A stretch of 64,000 nt of DNA from Cervus elaphus (lineage: Eukaryota > Chordata > Mammalia > Artiodactyla > Cervidae): the NCBI RefSeq assembly GCF_910594005.1, contig NC_057825.1, forward strand, positions 53,723,037-53,787,036, read 5' to 3'. A model generated the notes under the pieces. That model was not told the DNA's origin, ran no database searches, and worked only from the letters and a program-made list of their open reading frames with translations. Shown one piece after another: positions 10,660-20,922 of the stretch (position 1 is its first letter; the number at the start of each line of letters is the position of its first letter). A program made the position numbers and the translations under genes.

Positions 10660-10850
10660 ATATATTTTGTTGAAGTTTATGGACTTACAATGTTTCAGGT
10701 GCACAGCAAGGTGATTCAGTTATACATATACACATATATGTACACATAGATTATTTTCCATTGTAGGTTATTACAAAATATTGACTTTATTTCCCTATGC
10801 TATATAGTAAATCTTTGTTACTTGTTGCATATCTATTTTTTTTAAACTGG
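10660..10850 (-). mobile_element. L1 3' UTR fragment
   Basis: Antisense L1 3' end: 'ttgaagtttatggacttaca', 'cagcaaggtgattcagttat', 'ccctatgctatatagtaaat'. It abuts the sense L1 end just upstream, giving two tails back to back. Confidence 0.7.
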
Positions 10851-11564
10851 AAATCTAGCATTCTATGCATACTAAGTCAAACAAGTGGAGTCAAAATGTC
10901 ATAAATTTTTTAATTTGCAAAAATTCATATGTTTTCTAGGATATGCATATTATACATACTCTATATACATATAGTATGTATACACACACACACACACATA
11001 TGCAAAAGCTGGAAGCACTGAATATGAAATAGAAAAAGTGAAACAAGCTAGACAAAAGTAAAAGATCATCATAGAGTAAAGTTATTTTTAAACATGGTTG
11101 CTCAATAGAAACATGTCTGGAGCTTTGGAGAAAAAAAGTAGTATCTGGGCATTTTTATTTTTCAAAAAATTTCAAGATAATTCTGATGTGCATCTGGATT
11201 TTAAAAGGTGATTACAGGTTTTCCTATTAAATGGAAGTTTTGTTGACATAGAATTCTATTATTTTTCAGTTGACCAATCATGATACAAGGCTATTGGGTG
11301 AGTAATAGTTACATAATCATAGTAGTAAAAGGTTTTTATCAGTTTCTACAATCAATAGCCAGACAAAAAGTAAAAAGTAATTGCAATTGCAAACCATAAT
11401 GGAAATGTGATTAACCTAACAATATAAAATAACTGTATACAATCTGGGCGATCAAGCAAAGTGATATGGTAAGTGGAAGTGCATACATGCATATGTTTTT
11501 ATCTGCCCAGTCAGTCTATATCTTTTGGTTGGCACATTTACATTTGAGGTAATTATCAATATGT
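10851..11564. other. No gene seen
   Basis: A/T-rich sequence with a (CA)n run at 10979-10999. No coding frame or nameable repeat. Confidence 0.5.
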
Positions 11565-11575
11565 ATGATCCGATT

Positions 11576-11883
11576 TGGCTTCCCTGATAGCTCAGTTGGT
11601 AAAGAATCCACCTGCATTGCAGGAGACCCTGGTTCGATTTCTGGCTTGGGAAGATCTATTGGAGAATGGATAGGCTACCCACTCCAGTATTCTTGGGCTT
11701 CCCTTGTGGATCAGCTGGTAAAGAATCCTCCTGCAATGTGGGAGACCTGGGTTTGATCCCTGGGTTGGGAAGATCCCCTGGAGAAGTGAAAGGCTACCCA
11801 CTCCAGTATTCTGGCCTAGAGAATTCCATGGACAGTATAGTCTATGGAGTTGCAAAGAGTTGGACACAAATGAGCGAATTTCA
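11576..11883 (+). mobile_element. Dimeric Bov-tA-type SINE
   Basis: Head plus partial body (11576-11696), then head plus complete body (11697-11883). The element and its CA tail are bracketed by 'gatccgatt' (11567-11575) and 'gatcctatt' (11921-11929). Confidence 0.95.

Positions 11884-11920
<37 letters not shown>
11884..11920 (+). repeat. (CA)n microsatellite forming the SINE tail
   Basis: About 18 CA units lie between the SINE body and its right target duplication, so they are the SINE's own expanded 3' tail. Confidence 0.95.
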
Positions 11921-11922
<2 letters not shown>

Positions 11923-11941
11923 TCCTATTACCATTTTCTGA

Positions 11942-13677
11942 ATTGCTTTGGGTTTATTTTCCATAGGTCTTTTCCTTCTCTTATGTTTGCTGCCTAGAGA
12001 AGTTCCTTTAGCATTTGTTGTAAAGCTGGTTTCGTGGTGCTAAATTCTCCTAACTTTTGCTTGTCTGGAAAGATTTTGCTGTCTCCATAAAATCTGAATG
12101 AGTCTTGCTGGGTAGAGTATTCTTGGTTGTAGGTTCTACCTTTTATCATTTTAAATATATCATGCTATCCCCTTCTGGCTTGTAGAGTTTCTGTTGAGAA
12201 ATAAGCTGATAACCCGATGAGAGTTCCCTTGTATGTTATTTGTTGTTTTTCCCTTGTTGCTTTTAATATTTTATCTTTGTCTTTAATTTTGTCAGTTTGA
12301 TTATATTGTGTCTCAATGTATTCCTCCTGTGTTTATCCTGCTTGGGATTCTCTGTGCTTCCTGAACTTGACTGACTATTTCCTTTCCCATGTTAGGTAAG
12401 TTTTCAGCTATTATCTCTTCAAATATTTTCTCAGGTCCTTTCTCTCTCTCCTCTCCTTCTAGGACCCTTATAATGCAAATGTTGGTGCATTTGATGCTGT
12501 CAAAGAGGTCTCTTAGGCTGTCTTCATTGCTTTTCATTCTTTTTTCTATATTCTGTTCTGTGGCAGTGATTTCCATCATTCTGTCCTCTAGGTCATTTAT
12601 CCGTTCTTCTGCCTCAGTTATTCTGCTCTTGATTCCTTCTAGTGTATTATCCATATATGTTTGTCTGTTCTTTAGTTCCTACAGGTCTTTGGTAAACATT
12701 TCTTTCATCTCCTTCATTGTTTTCCTGAGATCCTAGCTCATCTTCACTATCATTATTCTGAATTCTTTATCTGGTAGGTTGCCTATTTCCACTTCATTTA
12801 GCTGCTTTCCTGGGGTTTTATCTTGTCCTTTCATCAGGGATATAACTTTCTGCTTTTTCAGACTGTTTAACTTTCTGTAATGTGTTCTCTGTTCTGCCTG
12901 TGGGATTATGAATCTTTTTGTTTCTTCTGCCTGCCCTCTGATGAAGGAGCCTGAGACTAGTGTAAGCTTCCTGATGGAAGGGACTGGCAGTAAGAAAGAC
13001 TGGGTCTTGCTCTGGTGGGTAGGGCCTTGCCAAGTAAAGCTTTAATCCCTCTCTATTAGTTGCTTGACTGAGATGACTCAGTCCTGGGGTCTACCAGGCT
13101 CTACAGTCAGGTTAATGGTGACCTCCAAGCCAGTGTCCCAGTCCCTGTGGTGAGCCCCTGCCAACAAACACCTCCACACAAGATTCTCCAACACTAGCAG
13201 GTAGTTTTGGTTCAGTCTCCTGTGGGATCACTGCTCCTTTCCTCTGGGTCTTGGTACACACAAGATTGTATTTGTGCCCTCCCAAACTGGAGTCTCTGTT
13301 TCTCCTAGTCCTGTGAAAGTCCTATAATCAAAACCTGCTGGCCTTCAAGGTCAGATTCCCTGGCGGTTTACAGTCCCTTTGTCAGATCCCCAGACTGGGA
13401 AGCCTGATGTGGGATTCAAAACCTTCACAACAGTGAGAGAACTTCTTTGGCATCATTGTTCTCCAGTTTGTGGGTCACCCACCTGGCAGTCTGAGATTTG
13501 ATTTTATCATGATTGTGCCCCTCCTTCCATTTTTCTGCAGCTTCTTCTTTGTCTTTGGACATGGAGTATCTTTTTTTGATAGGTTCAGTGTCCTCCTGTC
13601 AATGTTTGTTCAACAGCTAGTTGTGATCTTGGTGCTCTCACAGGAGATGATCGCACATCTTTCTACTACAACATATT
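11942..13677 (-). mobile_element. Antisense L1 piece: 5' UTR and ORF1
   Basis: Read on the minus strand, 13677-12700 is 5' UTR-like and 12654 to about 11960 is an ORF1 remnant. No ORF2 follows; the homology ends near 11942. A short sense L1 tail (13678-13722) sits directly at the 5' side. Confidence 0.8.
12313..12654 (-). pseudogene. L1 ORF1p remnant (RNA-binding chaperone)
   Basis: A 113-codon open frame. Residues 1-55 are heptad-rich and acidic (for example GIKSRITEAEERINDLEDRM), matching the ORF1p coiled coil that makes trimers. Residues 56-113 enter the RNA-recognition domain (CIIRVLEGEEREKGPEKIFE, ENLPNMGKEI). ORF1-like sequence continues downstream in other frames (minus strand, 12300 to about 11970, including 'QNQEYSTQQDSF'-type residues), so the gene is cut by frameshifts and stops. 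In an intact L1 the protein packages L1 RNA in the cytoplasm. This copy is dead. Confidence 0.88.
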
Positions 13678-13722
13678 GAACTGGAAAGCTATACTCCAGT
13701 AAAAATTAATTTTAAAAAACCT
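13678..13722 (+). mobile_element. L1 3' tail scrap
   Basis: 'gctatactccagtaaaaatt' and 'aattttaaaaaac' match the sense 3' end of older artiodactyl L1s. It touches the antisense L1 block on its left, so the two may be one 5'-inverted insertion with a large internal gap. Confidence 0.7.
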
Positions 13723-13930
13723 AAGAATGTCTTGGCAAACATTTTAATTTTCTTTTAAAATGTCCTGAATGATCATGTATTTACCTGATCTCTTTAAAGG
13801 CTATTTCTGATATTAGCCTCAGATAGATGGTCGTGAATTTTCCAAGTTTCTTATCATACACTACTTTTCAAAGTTCTGCCTAGCCCCTAAGCCTTGTTAG
13901 TCTTTTTAATATATCACTATTCTTAGGTAG

Positions 13931-14147
13931 GGGCTTCCCTGGTGGCTCAGAGGTTGAAGCGTCTGCCTCCCATGAGGGAAACCTGGGTTCGATCCCTGGG
14001 TCGGGAAGATCCCCTGGAGAAGGAAATGGCAATCCACTCCAGTATTCTTGCCTGGAGAATACCATGGACAGAGGAGCTTGGTAGGCTACAGTCCATGGGG
14101 TCTCAAAGAGTCAGACACGACTGAGTGACTTCACTTCACTTCACTTC
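13931..14147 (+). mobile_element. Bov-tA SINE with perfect target duplication
   Basis: Full-length copy with a consensus B box ('ggttcgatccctggg') in the head and a (TTCAC)n tail. ATTCTTAGGTAG is repeated exactly on both sides (13919-13930 and 14148-14159). The good state of the copy suggests a fairly young insertion. Confidence 0.97.
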
Positions 14148-14309
14148 ATTCTTAGGTAGACAGATTCAAATATATGCTCATCACATCAAATACCCAAAGC
14201 TCTGAACTGCCTTTTCTGTTTAAAATTAAATATATTGAGTACAAAATCCTTAAATTCCCTTCTTGCCTTCCCAGATTTCTTAAATCTCTGTACTTGCTTT
14301 TGAATGACA

Positions 14310-14470
14310 TCTCAACCTTGGCTGTATATTGGAATCACTTGAGAAGCCTAACAAAGTACAGCAAGATTTTGATTTAATTGGTCTGGGTTGGGGTTTTGGC
14401 CTTAGGATTAATTTTCAAAATTCCCCAAGTAAATTTAACATGCAGTTTAAGCTGAAAATCTTTCTGGAGC
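14310..14470 (+). mobile_element. MER5-type nonautonomous hAT element
   Basis: 'caaccttggctgtatattgg', 'aatcacttgagaagc' and 'gatttaattggtctgggttg' follow the MER5 pattern. The inverted counterpart 'acatgcagtttaagctg' is weakly preserved near 14440. Confidence 0.6.
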
Positions 14471-14489
14471 AGTGGTTCTTAATGTACTG

Positions 14490-14830
14490 GCCTACTAAAT
14501 CTGAAACTTGGGAGGTGAGGCCTAGCAGACATAGACAACAGACTTATGGACACAGTGGGGAGATGAGAGGGTGGGACAAATTGAGAGAATAGCATGGAAA
14601 CATATACTTTACCGTATGTGAAATAGAGAGCAGGTAGGAATTTTCTGTGTGACACAGGGGCTCAACCCAGTGCTCTGTGAAAACCTAGAGAGGTGGGATG
14701 GGAGGAATACGGGAAGAAAGTTCAGAAGGGAAAGGACATATGTATATTTGTGGCTGATTCATCTTGATATATGGCAGAAACTAACACAATATTGTGAAGC
14801 AATTATCCTCCAATTAAAAAAAAACCAAAA
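14490..14830 (+). mobile_element. Ruminant L1 3' UTR
   Basis: Sense L1 3' end: 'gacttatggacacagtgggg', 'agcatggaaacatatacttt', 'tggctgattcatcttgat' and 'gcaattatcctccaatt', then an A-rich tail. Confidence 0.9.
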
Positions 14831-14889
14831 CAAAAAAGCCCTATAGGAGATTTTTATATACACTTAAGATGAAGAATCACTGTTCTGGA

Positions 14890-15082
14890 ACAGCAGTCCC
14901 CAAGCTTTCTGGCATCAGGAACTGGTTTTGTGGAAGACAATTTTTCCACAGATGAGGATTGGGGGATGGTTTGGAGATGATTCAAGTGCATTACACTTAT
15001 TGTGCAAATTATTTCTATTATTATTATATCAGTTCTACCTCAGATTATCAGGCATTAGGAACCAGAGTTTGGTGACCCCAGT
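14890..15082 (+). mobile_element. Old hAT-type DNA transposon fragment
   Basis: 'cagtccccaagctttctggc', 'aactggttttgtggaagaca' and 'tctattattattatatcagt' match a mammal-wide nonautonomous DNA transposon I recall as Charlie/MER1-like. The exact subfamily is uncertain. A related antisense copy lies at 27990-28135. Confidence 0.6.
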
Positions 15083-15092
15083 TTTAGAGCAT

Positions 15093-15304
15093 TGGGCTTC
15101 CCAGGTGACATAGTGGTAAAGAATCTGCCTGTCAATGCAGGAGATATGGGTTTGATCCCTGGGTCAGGAAGATCCCCTGGAGAAGGGAATGGCAACCCAC
15201 TACAGTATTCTTGCCTGGAAAATTCCAGGGACAGAGGAGACTGGTAGGCTGCAGTCCATGGAGTTGCAAAAAGTAGAACACAACTGAGCATGCATGCATG
15301 CACA
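15093..15304 (+). mobile_element. Bov-tA SINE with target duplication
   Basis: Full-length copy. TTTTAGAGCAT is duplicated exactly (15082-15092 and 15305-15315). The tail holds (CATG)n. Confidence 0.96.
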
Positions 15305-15334
15305 TTTTAGAGCATAGCAATAAATACTACAATA

Positions 15335-15630
15335 TTAATTCTCAAAGAGTGGTCCCTAATCAGCAGCTGGAGTGTCACCACCACCTGGGAATTCAGTTGT
15401 TGCTGTTGTTCAGTCGCTCAGTCATGTCTGACTCTTTGAGACCCCATGGACTACAGCATGCCAGGCTTCCCTGTCCTTCACCGTCTCCCGGAGTTTGTTC
15501 AAACTCATGTCCACTGAGTCAGTTGCAAATTCTTGGATTCCATCCCCAGACTCACTGAATCACAAACTCTGGAAGTAGACCAAGTTGCCTATGTCTTAAC
15601 AAGTTTCCAGGTGGTTGAGAATCACAGTTC
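15335..15630 (-). mobile_element. MER5A element split by BovB
   Basis: Left half (15335-15399): 'ctcaaagagtggtccctaat' and 'accacctgggaattcag'. Right half (15519-15630): 'ccagactcactgaatcacaa', 'ccaggtggttgagaatcac'. Together they form one MER5A with near-palindromic ends, interrupted by a BovB 3' end. Strand is arbitrary for this near-palindromic element. Confidence 0.8.
15400..15518 (-). mobile_element. BovB 3' end inserted in MER5A
   Basis: Antisense BovB tail: 'gttgttcagtcgctcagtca', 'cagcatgccaggcttccctg', 'ggagtttgttcaaactcatg'. TCAGTTG is repeated on both sides (15393-15399 and 15519-15525). Confidence 0.92.
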
Positions 15631-16088
15631 TTTTAGAATAAGGACCAATCAAAATAAAGCTTTTGACATGCAGACATGGAGGGGGTAGGAAAAAAAGAAA
15701 GAAAAAAGGAAGAAAGGAAAAACAGATGTCCAGGTGGGAAAGCAGGCAGAGGCAGGCAGCAGATTTTTTTTTTTTTTTTTTTTTGCTGCCATGTACTTGA
15801 TGGGTTTGATCCTTATAATTCAGCCTTATGGGACTGGTGATAGGCTTCTTTAAAGAAGAATGCTAAGAGACAAAGCAAATTTTGTCCATGGTCAAATCAA
15901 GGCAACAGAAACAGAATTTGCACCTGTATCTATGACTTCTGCTGGAACATTTCCTCTCCCAGACTAGACCATTAAGAAGTTAGAAACTGGGCTGGCAACT
16001 GTCTTGCTCTGTTGTTTTCTTTTAATGGTTAGTCTTATCTTTGTATAAATAAATCTGTAAAATGTAGACCATCTGGTAGATATTAATA
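15631..16088. other. No gene seen
   Basis: Contains a purine-rich stretch (15680-15722) and a poly-T run (15767-15784). No coding frame. Confidence 0.5.
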
Positions 16089-16089
16089 A

Positions 16090-16275
16090 TAGGAATTATA
16101 GTTTATAATTATTGAGTGTTTACTATGCACCAGGCATAATTCTAAGCATTTTCATGTTAATTTATTTGAATATCACAATAATGCTATGCAGTGGTCACTT
16201 TCTACATAGAAGGAAAGTTAGGGTTTCAGTCAATGTCACAACCCCCAGGTGGAGGAGCCTGGGTTTAAAACAGTT
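16090..16275 (-). mobile_element. MIR SINE
   Basis: Antisense mammal-wide MIR: 'attgagtgtttactatgcac', 'caggcataattctaagcatt', then 'caggtggaggagcctgg'. Confidence 0.75.
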
Positions 16276-16306
16276 TAACCTGAGTCATATATGTAATCCT
16301 TACAAC

Positions 16307-16515
16307 CAGTGGTTCTTGGCCAAGGGCAATTTTGTGTCCTGGGTGACATGTGGCAATGTCTGGGAACACTTTTGGTTGCCACAACTAGGAGAAGGGTGTA
16401 CTGGTAGCTAGTGGGGAAAGGACAGGGATGCTGCTAAAGATCCTACAATGTTCAGGACAGTCTCCCAAAGCAACATATTATCTGGTCCAAAGTTTCAAAA
16501 CCAATGAGGTTGAGA
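16307..16515 (+). mobile_element. MER20 (hAT-Charlie) element
   Basis: 'cagtggttcttggccaaggg', 'gacatgtggcaatgtctggg', 'aggacagggatgctgctaaa' and a terminal 'gaggttgagaaaa' span the whole element. Confidence 0.85.
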
Positions 16516-16540
16516 AAAGTCCTACACTTCCCCAAGTATG

Positions 16541-16752
16541 GGTTTCCCTGGTGGCTCAGACAGCAGAGAATCTGCCTGCAGTGTAGAAGACCTCAGTTCG
16601 ATCCCTGAGTCGGGAATATTCCCTGAAGAAGGGAACGGGTACCCACTCCACTATTCTTGCCTGGAGAATCCCATGGACAAAGGAACCTAGCGGGCTACAG
16701 TCCATGGGGTCACAAAGAGTCGGACATGACTGAACCGATAACACTACTACTA
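16541..16752 (+). mobile_element. Bov-tA SINE
   Basis: Full-length copy with an (ACT)n tail. 'ttccccaagtat' and 'atcccaaatact' flank it as a degraded target duplication. Confidence 0.94.
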
Positions 16753-16755
16753 CAC

Positions 16756-17500
16756 TATCCCAAATACTGGAGCGGTCTCAAGACAGGCAACTTAATAAGC
16801 AAATGATGACTATTTAATTATGCTTTAATCAGTTGTTACCAAAAGTCCCTGATGATAGGAATGCCCTATAAGCACAAACGTGGGTACAGCGTCTCTCTGC
16901 AACTGAAACCAGTTTCGTCTCAGGAGTTAAATGTCACCCAGGTCTGGAAACAGCAAGCAACTTTGTGTAGGGAATAAACACTGCAACTGGAGGTGCCATG
17001 AATTAATGTGGAGTTTGGTAAGCAGAGTCCCAAACCCAGCAACAATCCCAGGTAATTAAACTTGTGGGCTACTCACCTCATACTGTATCAGAATTTATAT
17101 CTGGCTTTATCACCGTAATTAAGGAAACTAAATTAACCTGCAAACTCCTGCTCCTGGGTGTAATAGAAGGCTTAGCTGAGCTAATTAAAATACTATCAGA
17201 CTTTTGTGCTGTAAAATTCCACTTATAGGTCTGGGTCCATGGAGGGAAAATTTTCTCAGGGCATAATGAAATGAAGGAGGTCCCTGGGTGAGAGATTAGC
17301 TGCTGCTTGATAAATTTAATCAGTAAAGATGGCCAATGAGGATAATATAAAGAGAAAGTCCACTTTAGAATCTGAATAAGGAGGAGGATATGGCAGACAG
17401 GCTTGGATGATCTTTGGACACACAGGCAGTTTCACTGGCACTAACACACATTCCCCGTTCACTCACCTCTTTTAAGATATAATTCATTACTCAGAAATAA
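16756..17500. other. No gene seen
   Basis: Single-copy-looking sequence with stops in every frame. No family recognised. Confidence 0.55.
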
Positions 17501-17504
17501 CTAT

Positions 17505-17616
17505 AAACGAGGGGTGAAAGGGGGAGTGGGATAAACTAGGGGATTGGGATTGGTGTATATACACTATTCTGTATAGAATAGATCACTAAAGAGAACCTAC
17601 CATATTGCACAAGGGG
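17505..17616 (+). mobile_element. L1 3' UTR fragment
   Basis: 'aggggattgggattggtgta' and 'aagagaacctaccatattgc' match an internal part of the older L1 3' UTR. Confidence 0.65.
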
Positions 17617-17693
17617 TGGAAAAGAAGGTACAGTCTGTTTGTAGGACGTGGAGTAAGTCACCCTTAAAAATGCATCCCAATATACAACGTGTG

Positions 17694-17911
17694 CATGCTA
17701 ACTCACTTCAGTTATGTCCAACTCTTTGTGATCCTATGGACTGTAGACCACCAGGCTCCTCTGTCCATGGGATCGCTCAGGCAAGAGCACTGAAATGGGT
17801 TACCACGCCCTTCTCCAGGGGACCTTCCCAATCCAGGGATCAAATGCACATCTCTTATGTCTCCTGCATTGGCAGGCAAGTTCTTTATTACTATCACCAC
17901 TGAGAAGCCCC
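17694..17911 (-). mobile_element. Bov-tA SINE
   Basis: Antisense full-length copy, 'ctaactcacttcagttatgt' to 'ccactgagaagccccc'. Confidence 0.94.
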
Positions 17912-17954
17912 CAGTATATAGTAGGTGCAGACAAATATTGCTTAATTCCACATA

Positions 17955-18240
17955 TAGACGTACCTAGAAAAGTCAGATTCATAAAGTCAAAAAGTATAAA
18001 TACGTTGGTAGCTGCAGGGGGGACCAGGCTAGGGATGGGGGATGGTGAGCTCATGTTTAATGGGGACAGAGTTTCAGTTAAGGAAGGGGAAAACTTGGGA
18101 GATGGATGATGGTGAGAGTTGCACAATAATGTGAATGTACTTAGCGCCACTGAAATCTACAGTCAAATAGGGTTAAAACAGTATGCTTTATGTGACTTTT
18201 ACCACAACAAAAAATTTTTCTATAAGAAAGAAAGGAAATA
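17955..18240 (+). mobile_element. Old L1M-type 3' end
   Basis: 'tacctagaaaagtcagattc', 'gctcatgtttaatggggaca', 'gttgcacaataatgtgaatg' and 'gacttttaccacaacaaaaa' follow the mammal-wide L1M 3' UTR. Confidence 0.75.
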
Positions 18241-19080
18241 AATAACCATAAACAGAGTATGCCTTCCAATGATTTAGGGTTCAGACCAACACAATTTCTG
18301 CTATCTCCCCTCCTCCCCAACCCCCCACCCCACCCCACCTTGCCCCACAGCCTGCCTCTGTCTGACTCCTTAGATGTTGCTTTCCTCTCCCTCTCACTCT
18401 CTCCTCCCTCACTCCAGGACTGTCTCAGCACTTTCCTGCAGCACATATGTGTCCCTTGTCATTTATACCTTGTGTCTTTGGTATTGATCCATGTATCTTG
18501 TCTCCTACAGATACAGAGGACATGAACAGGGTCCTGCCATATCTTTGTATCCTCAGCTACATGATCTAAAAGGGGCAATAACAAACGCTTGACAAATGGA
18601 CGGACAGAGAAATTAGATGAAAATCTCTCATTCTCATATCAGTTGCTCTCTCTTTATAGCCACCCCTCGCCTCCATCCCCTCCTTAGTATATCACTCTTT
18701 TAAAAGACAGCATCATATTTATCTGTCTTAGGTATTGACAACCTTGAATACATTACATTTGAAAACAGGAGTCTATAGTCAAAAGAGAAAAAGGCTTAGA
18801 AAATAATTTAGTTTCATCTTCTTATTTTACCAGTGATGAAACTAAAGCCCAGAGAGAAAATAACCATCCCCATGTCACAAGGCTAAACAAAAAACTGAAT
18901 CAAAACTAACACCCCTTGACCAGTTTTCATAGACCAAACTTCAGTTCTTGCCACGTTGTTGTGGGAAGGTGAGGGTCAACAGAAAGGCAGCAGTTGAGGG
19001 TAGGCAGCAGCTGCTAGTTAACCAGGAGTGTTAATTCATTATATGAGCCAAGGGAGGATCCCCAAAATGATCAGATCACC
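18241..19080. other. No gene seen; C-rich patch and MIR fragment
   Basis: A C-rich patch (18297-18350) gives spurious overlapping frames on both strands. 18815-18890 resembles the antisense MIR core ('ttaccagtgatgaaactaaa', 'aaataaccatccccatgtca'). Confidence 0.5.
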
Positions 19081-19371
19081 CTTACACTTCATAGACTGTA
19101 CGTTACATTTCATAGACTGCAGGCAAAAGGAGACCCTTGTTGGGCATTTTGCCCCAAATAAAATGGGCAGAGAGCACCTCAGATAGTTCTGAGAAACTGC
19201 TCCAAAGAAGCAGGGGGTGGGGGTGGGGGATTTAGTTCACACATGATTTTTGGGAATACATGCAATCAAGCACATATCTTTCCAGAAGATTTCTGCTAGT
19301 CTCCTGAAGCCTTCACTATTCATGTGGAACAGTCATCACCATGAAGTGTTTTACTGTTTTTCTAGATATGG

Positions 19372-19605
19372 CCACCTGATGCAAAGAGCTGACTCATTGG
19401 AAAAGACCCTGATGCTGGGAAAGATTGATGGCGGGAGGAGAAGGGGACGTCAGAGGATGAGATGGCTGGATAGGAACACCAGCTCAATGGACGTGAGTTT
19501 GAGTAAACTCCAGGAGTTGGTGGTGGACAGGGAGGCCTGCCATGCTGCAGTTCATGGGGTCTCAAAGAGTCGGACACGACTGAGTGACCAAACTAAACTG
19601 AACTG
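19372..19605 (+). mobile_element. BovB 3' end
   Basis: Sense BovB 3' end coding for the C-terminal RSLEKTLMLGKI / RGRQRMRWLD / VHGVSKSRTRLSD-type residues, then the 'gaactga' tail. AGATATGG is duplicated on both sides (19364-19371 and 19606-19613). Confidence 0.95.
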
Positions 19606-19715
19606 AGATATGGGGAGATACAAGAATTGGTCTCATAAAATCAGCTCCTGTAAATATCTAACTCTCTGAAGACCTGTCCTGCCAGTTCCCTGCCCCACCA
19701 GCACAGAGTGCCTAG

Positions 19716-19933
19716 GACTTCCCAAGCAGCTCAGCCATAAAGAATCCACTTGCAATGCAGGAGCTGCAGGAGATGAGGGTTCAATCCCTGGGTGGGGAAG
19801 ATTCCTTGGAGGAGGGCATGGCAACTCACTCCAGTGTTTGTGCCTGTTGAATCCTATGGACAGAGGAGCCAGGTGGGCCATGGTCCAAAGGGTCACAAAG
19901 AGTTGGACACAACTGAAACGATTTAGCATGCAC
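19716..19933 (+). mobile_element. Bov-tA SINE in the LTR-like repeat
   Basis: Full-length copy. The host repeat is interrupted at 'cacagagtgcct'; related bases 'cacagagggagtgcctc' follow the SINE. Confidence 0.93.
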
Positions 19934-20084
19934 AGAGGGAGTGCCTCATTAATGCTCATTAACTCCTTTCAGGTGGTATTGAAGGTCAGCAACAGCTGCA
20001 GCACATGACTTAATTTTTGTAGAGGTAGATAGGTAGATGGTAAGTTCCCATGGCAAGTGCCAATTTGTAGTTGACAAGGGAAGA

Positions 20085-20448
20085 GTCAGATGGGGAGAGT
20101 CAGCATGGAGAGTCTGTGAGGTAGCATCAGCATCCCAGATGTCGAAGAGAGACAGAGTAGTTCCTACCATGGTCTCAGCATCATGTCGGCATTTGGCAGG
20201 AGCCTGTTTACAGAAGCTCTTGTAGAAGACACGAAAGCTTTAGTGAGTAAAACTCCAGATTCAGAAATAGGATCCTTAGTTTTATGTTCCAGCTCTGTTT
20301 TTTTGTTTTCCTTGTTTCCCTTAGCTTTGTTACTGTGGATGAGATGCTTCACTTTTCTGAGTCACTGTTCATTTTCATCTGGAAGTAAAGAGCATATCCT
20401 GCCCTATATGTCTTACAGGATGGGTCTGAGGAACAGGCAGCATATTAT
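20085..20448. other. No gene seen
   Basis: The long plus-strand frame (20183-20863) runs from this stretch into two antisense SINEs and has no family features of its own. Confidence 0.55.
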
Positions 20449-20460
20449 ATGTGAAAATAT

Positions 20461-20682
20461 GCTTCTGCTAAGTCACTTCAGTTGTGTACGATTCTTTATG
20501 ACCCTATGGACCCTAGTAACCTGCCAGGTTCCTGTGACCATGGGATTCTCCAGGCAAGAATACTGGAGTGGGATGCCATGCCCTCCTCCAGGGGATCTTT
20601 CCAACCCAGGAACTGAACCCATGTCTCCTGTGGCTCTTGAATTGCAGGCCAATTCTTTACCACTGAGCCACCAGGAAAGCCC
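20461..20682 (-). mobile_element. Bov-tA SINE
   Basis: Antisense copy flanked by ATGTGAAAATAT (left) and ATGTAAAAATAT (20683-20694), an 12 bp target duplication with one difference. Confidence 0.95.
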
Positions 20683-20724
20683 ATGTAAAAATATAATCTA
20701 CAGGACAACAAACTGTCTATGTGC

Positions 20725-20922
20725 AAGCCTGTGCTCAATCACTCGGTCCCATCTGACGCTTTGTGACCCATGGATTGTAGCCGGCCAGGCTCCCGTCCAT
20801 GGGATTTCCCAGGCAAAAATACTGGAATGGGTTGCCATTTCCTTCTCCAGGGGATCCTTCTAACCAGGGATGGAATCTACATCTCCTGCAGATTCTTTAC
20901 ACTGTGCCACCTGGGAAGCTCT
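20725..20922 (-). mobile_element. Bov-tA SINE
   Basis: Antisense copy, 'ctgtgctcaatcactcggtc' to 'tgccacctgggaagctc', with a short deletion in the head. Confidence 0.93.

Larger units (their letters stand above)
19142..20080 (+). mobile_element. Dispersed LTR-like repeat, copy 1 (split)
   Basis: Segments 19142-19371, 19606-19715 and 19934-20080 match, in order, the single copy at 62756-63490. Shared landmarks are 'agcacctcagatagttctga', 'gcaatcaagcacatat', 'gtcatcaccatgaag', 'aaaatcagctcctg', 'gcagcacatgacttaat' and 'ggcaagtgccaat'. Two insertions interrupt it: a BovB 3' end and a SINE. I take it as a ruminant LTR but cannot name it. Confidence 0.65.

Noticed and set aside
13985..14000. tRNA-like B boxes, possibly tRNA genes
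   Set aside because: All occur inside SINE heads followed by Bov-A bodies; no stand-alone cloverleaf was seen.
20183..20863. 226-codon open frame on the plus strand
   Set aside because: Its second half is translated antisense Bov-tA SINE from two separate insertions, and the first half has no family features.
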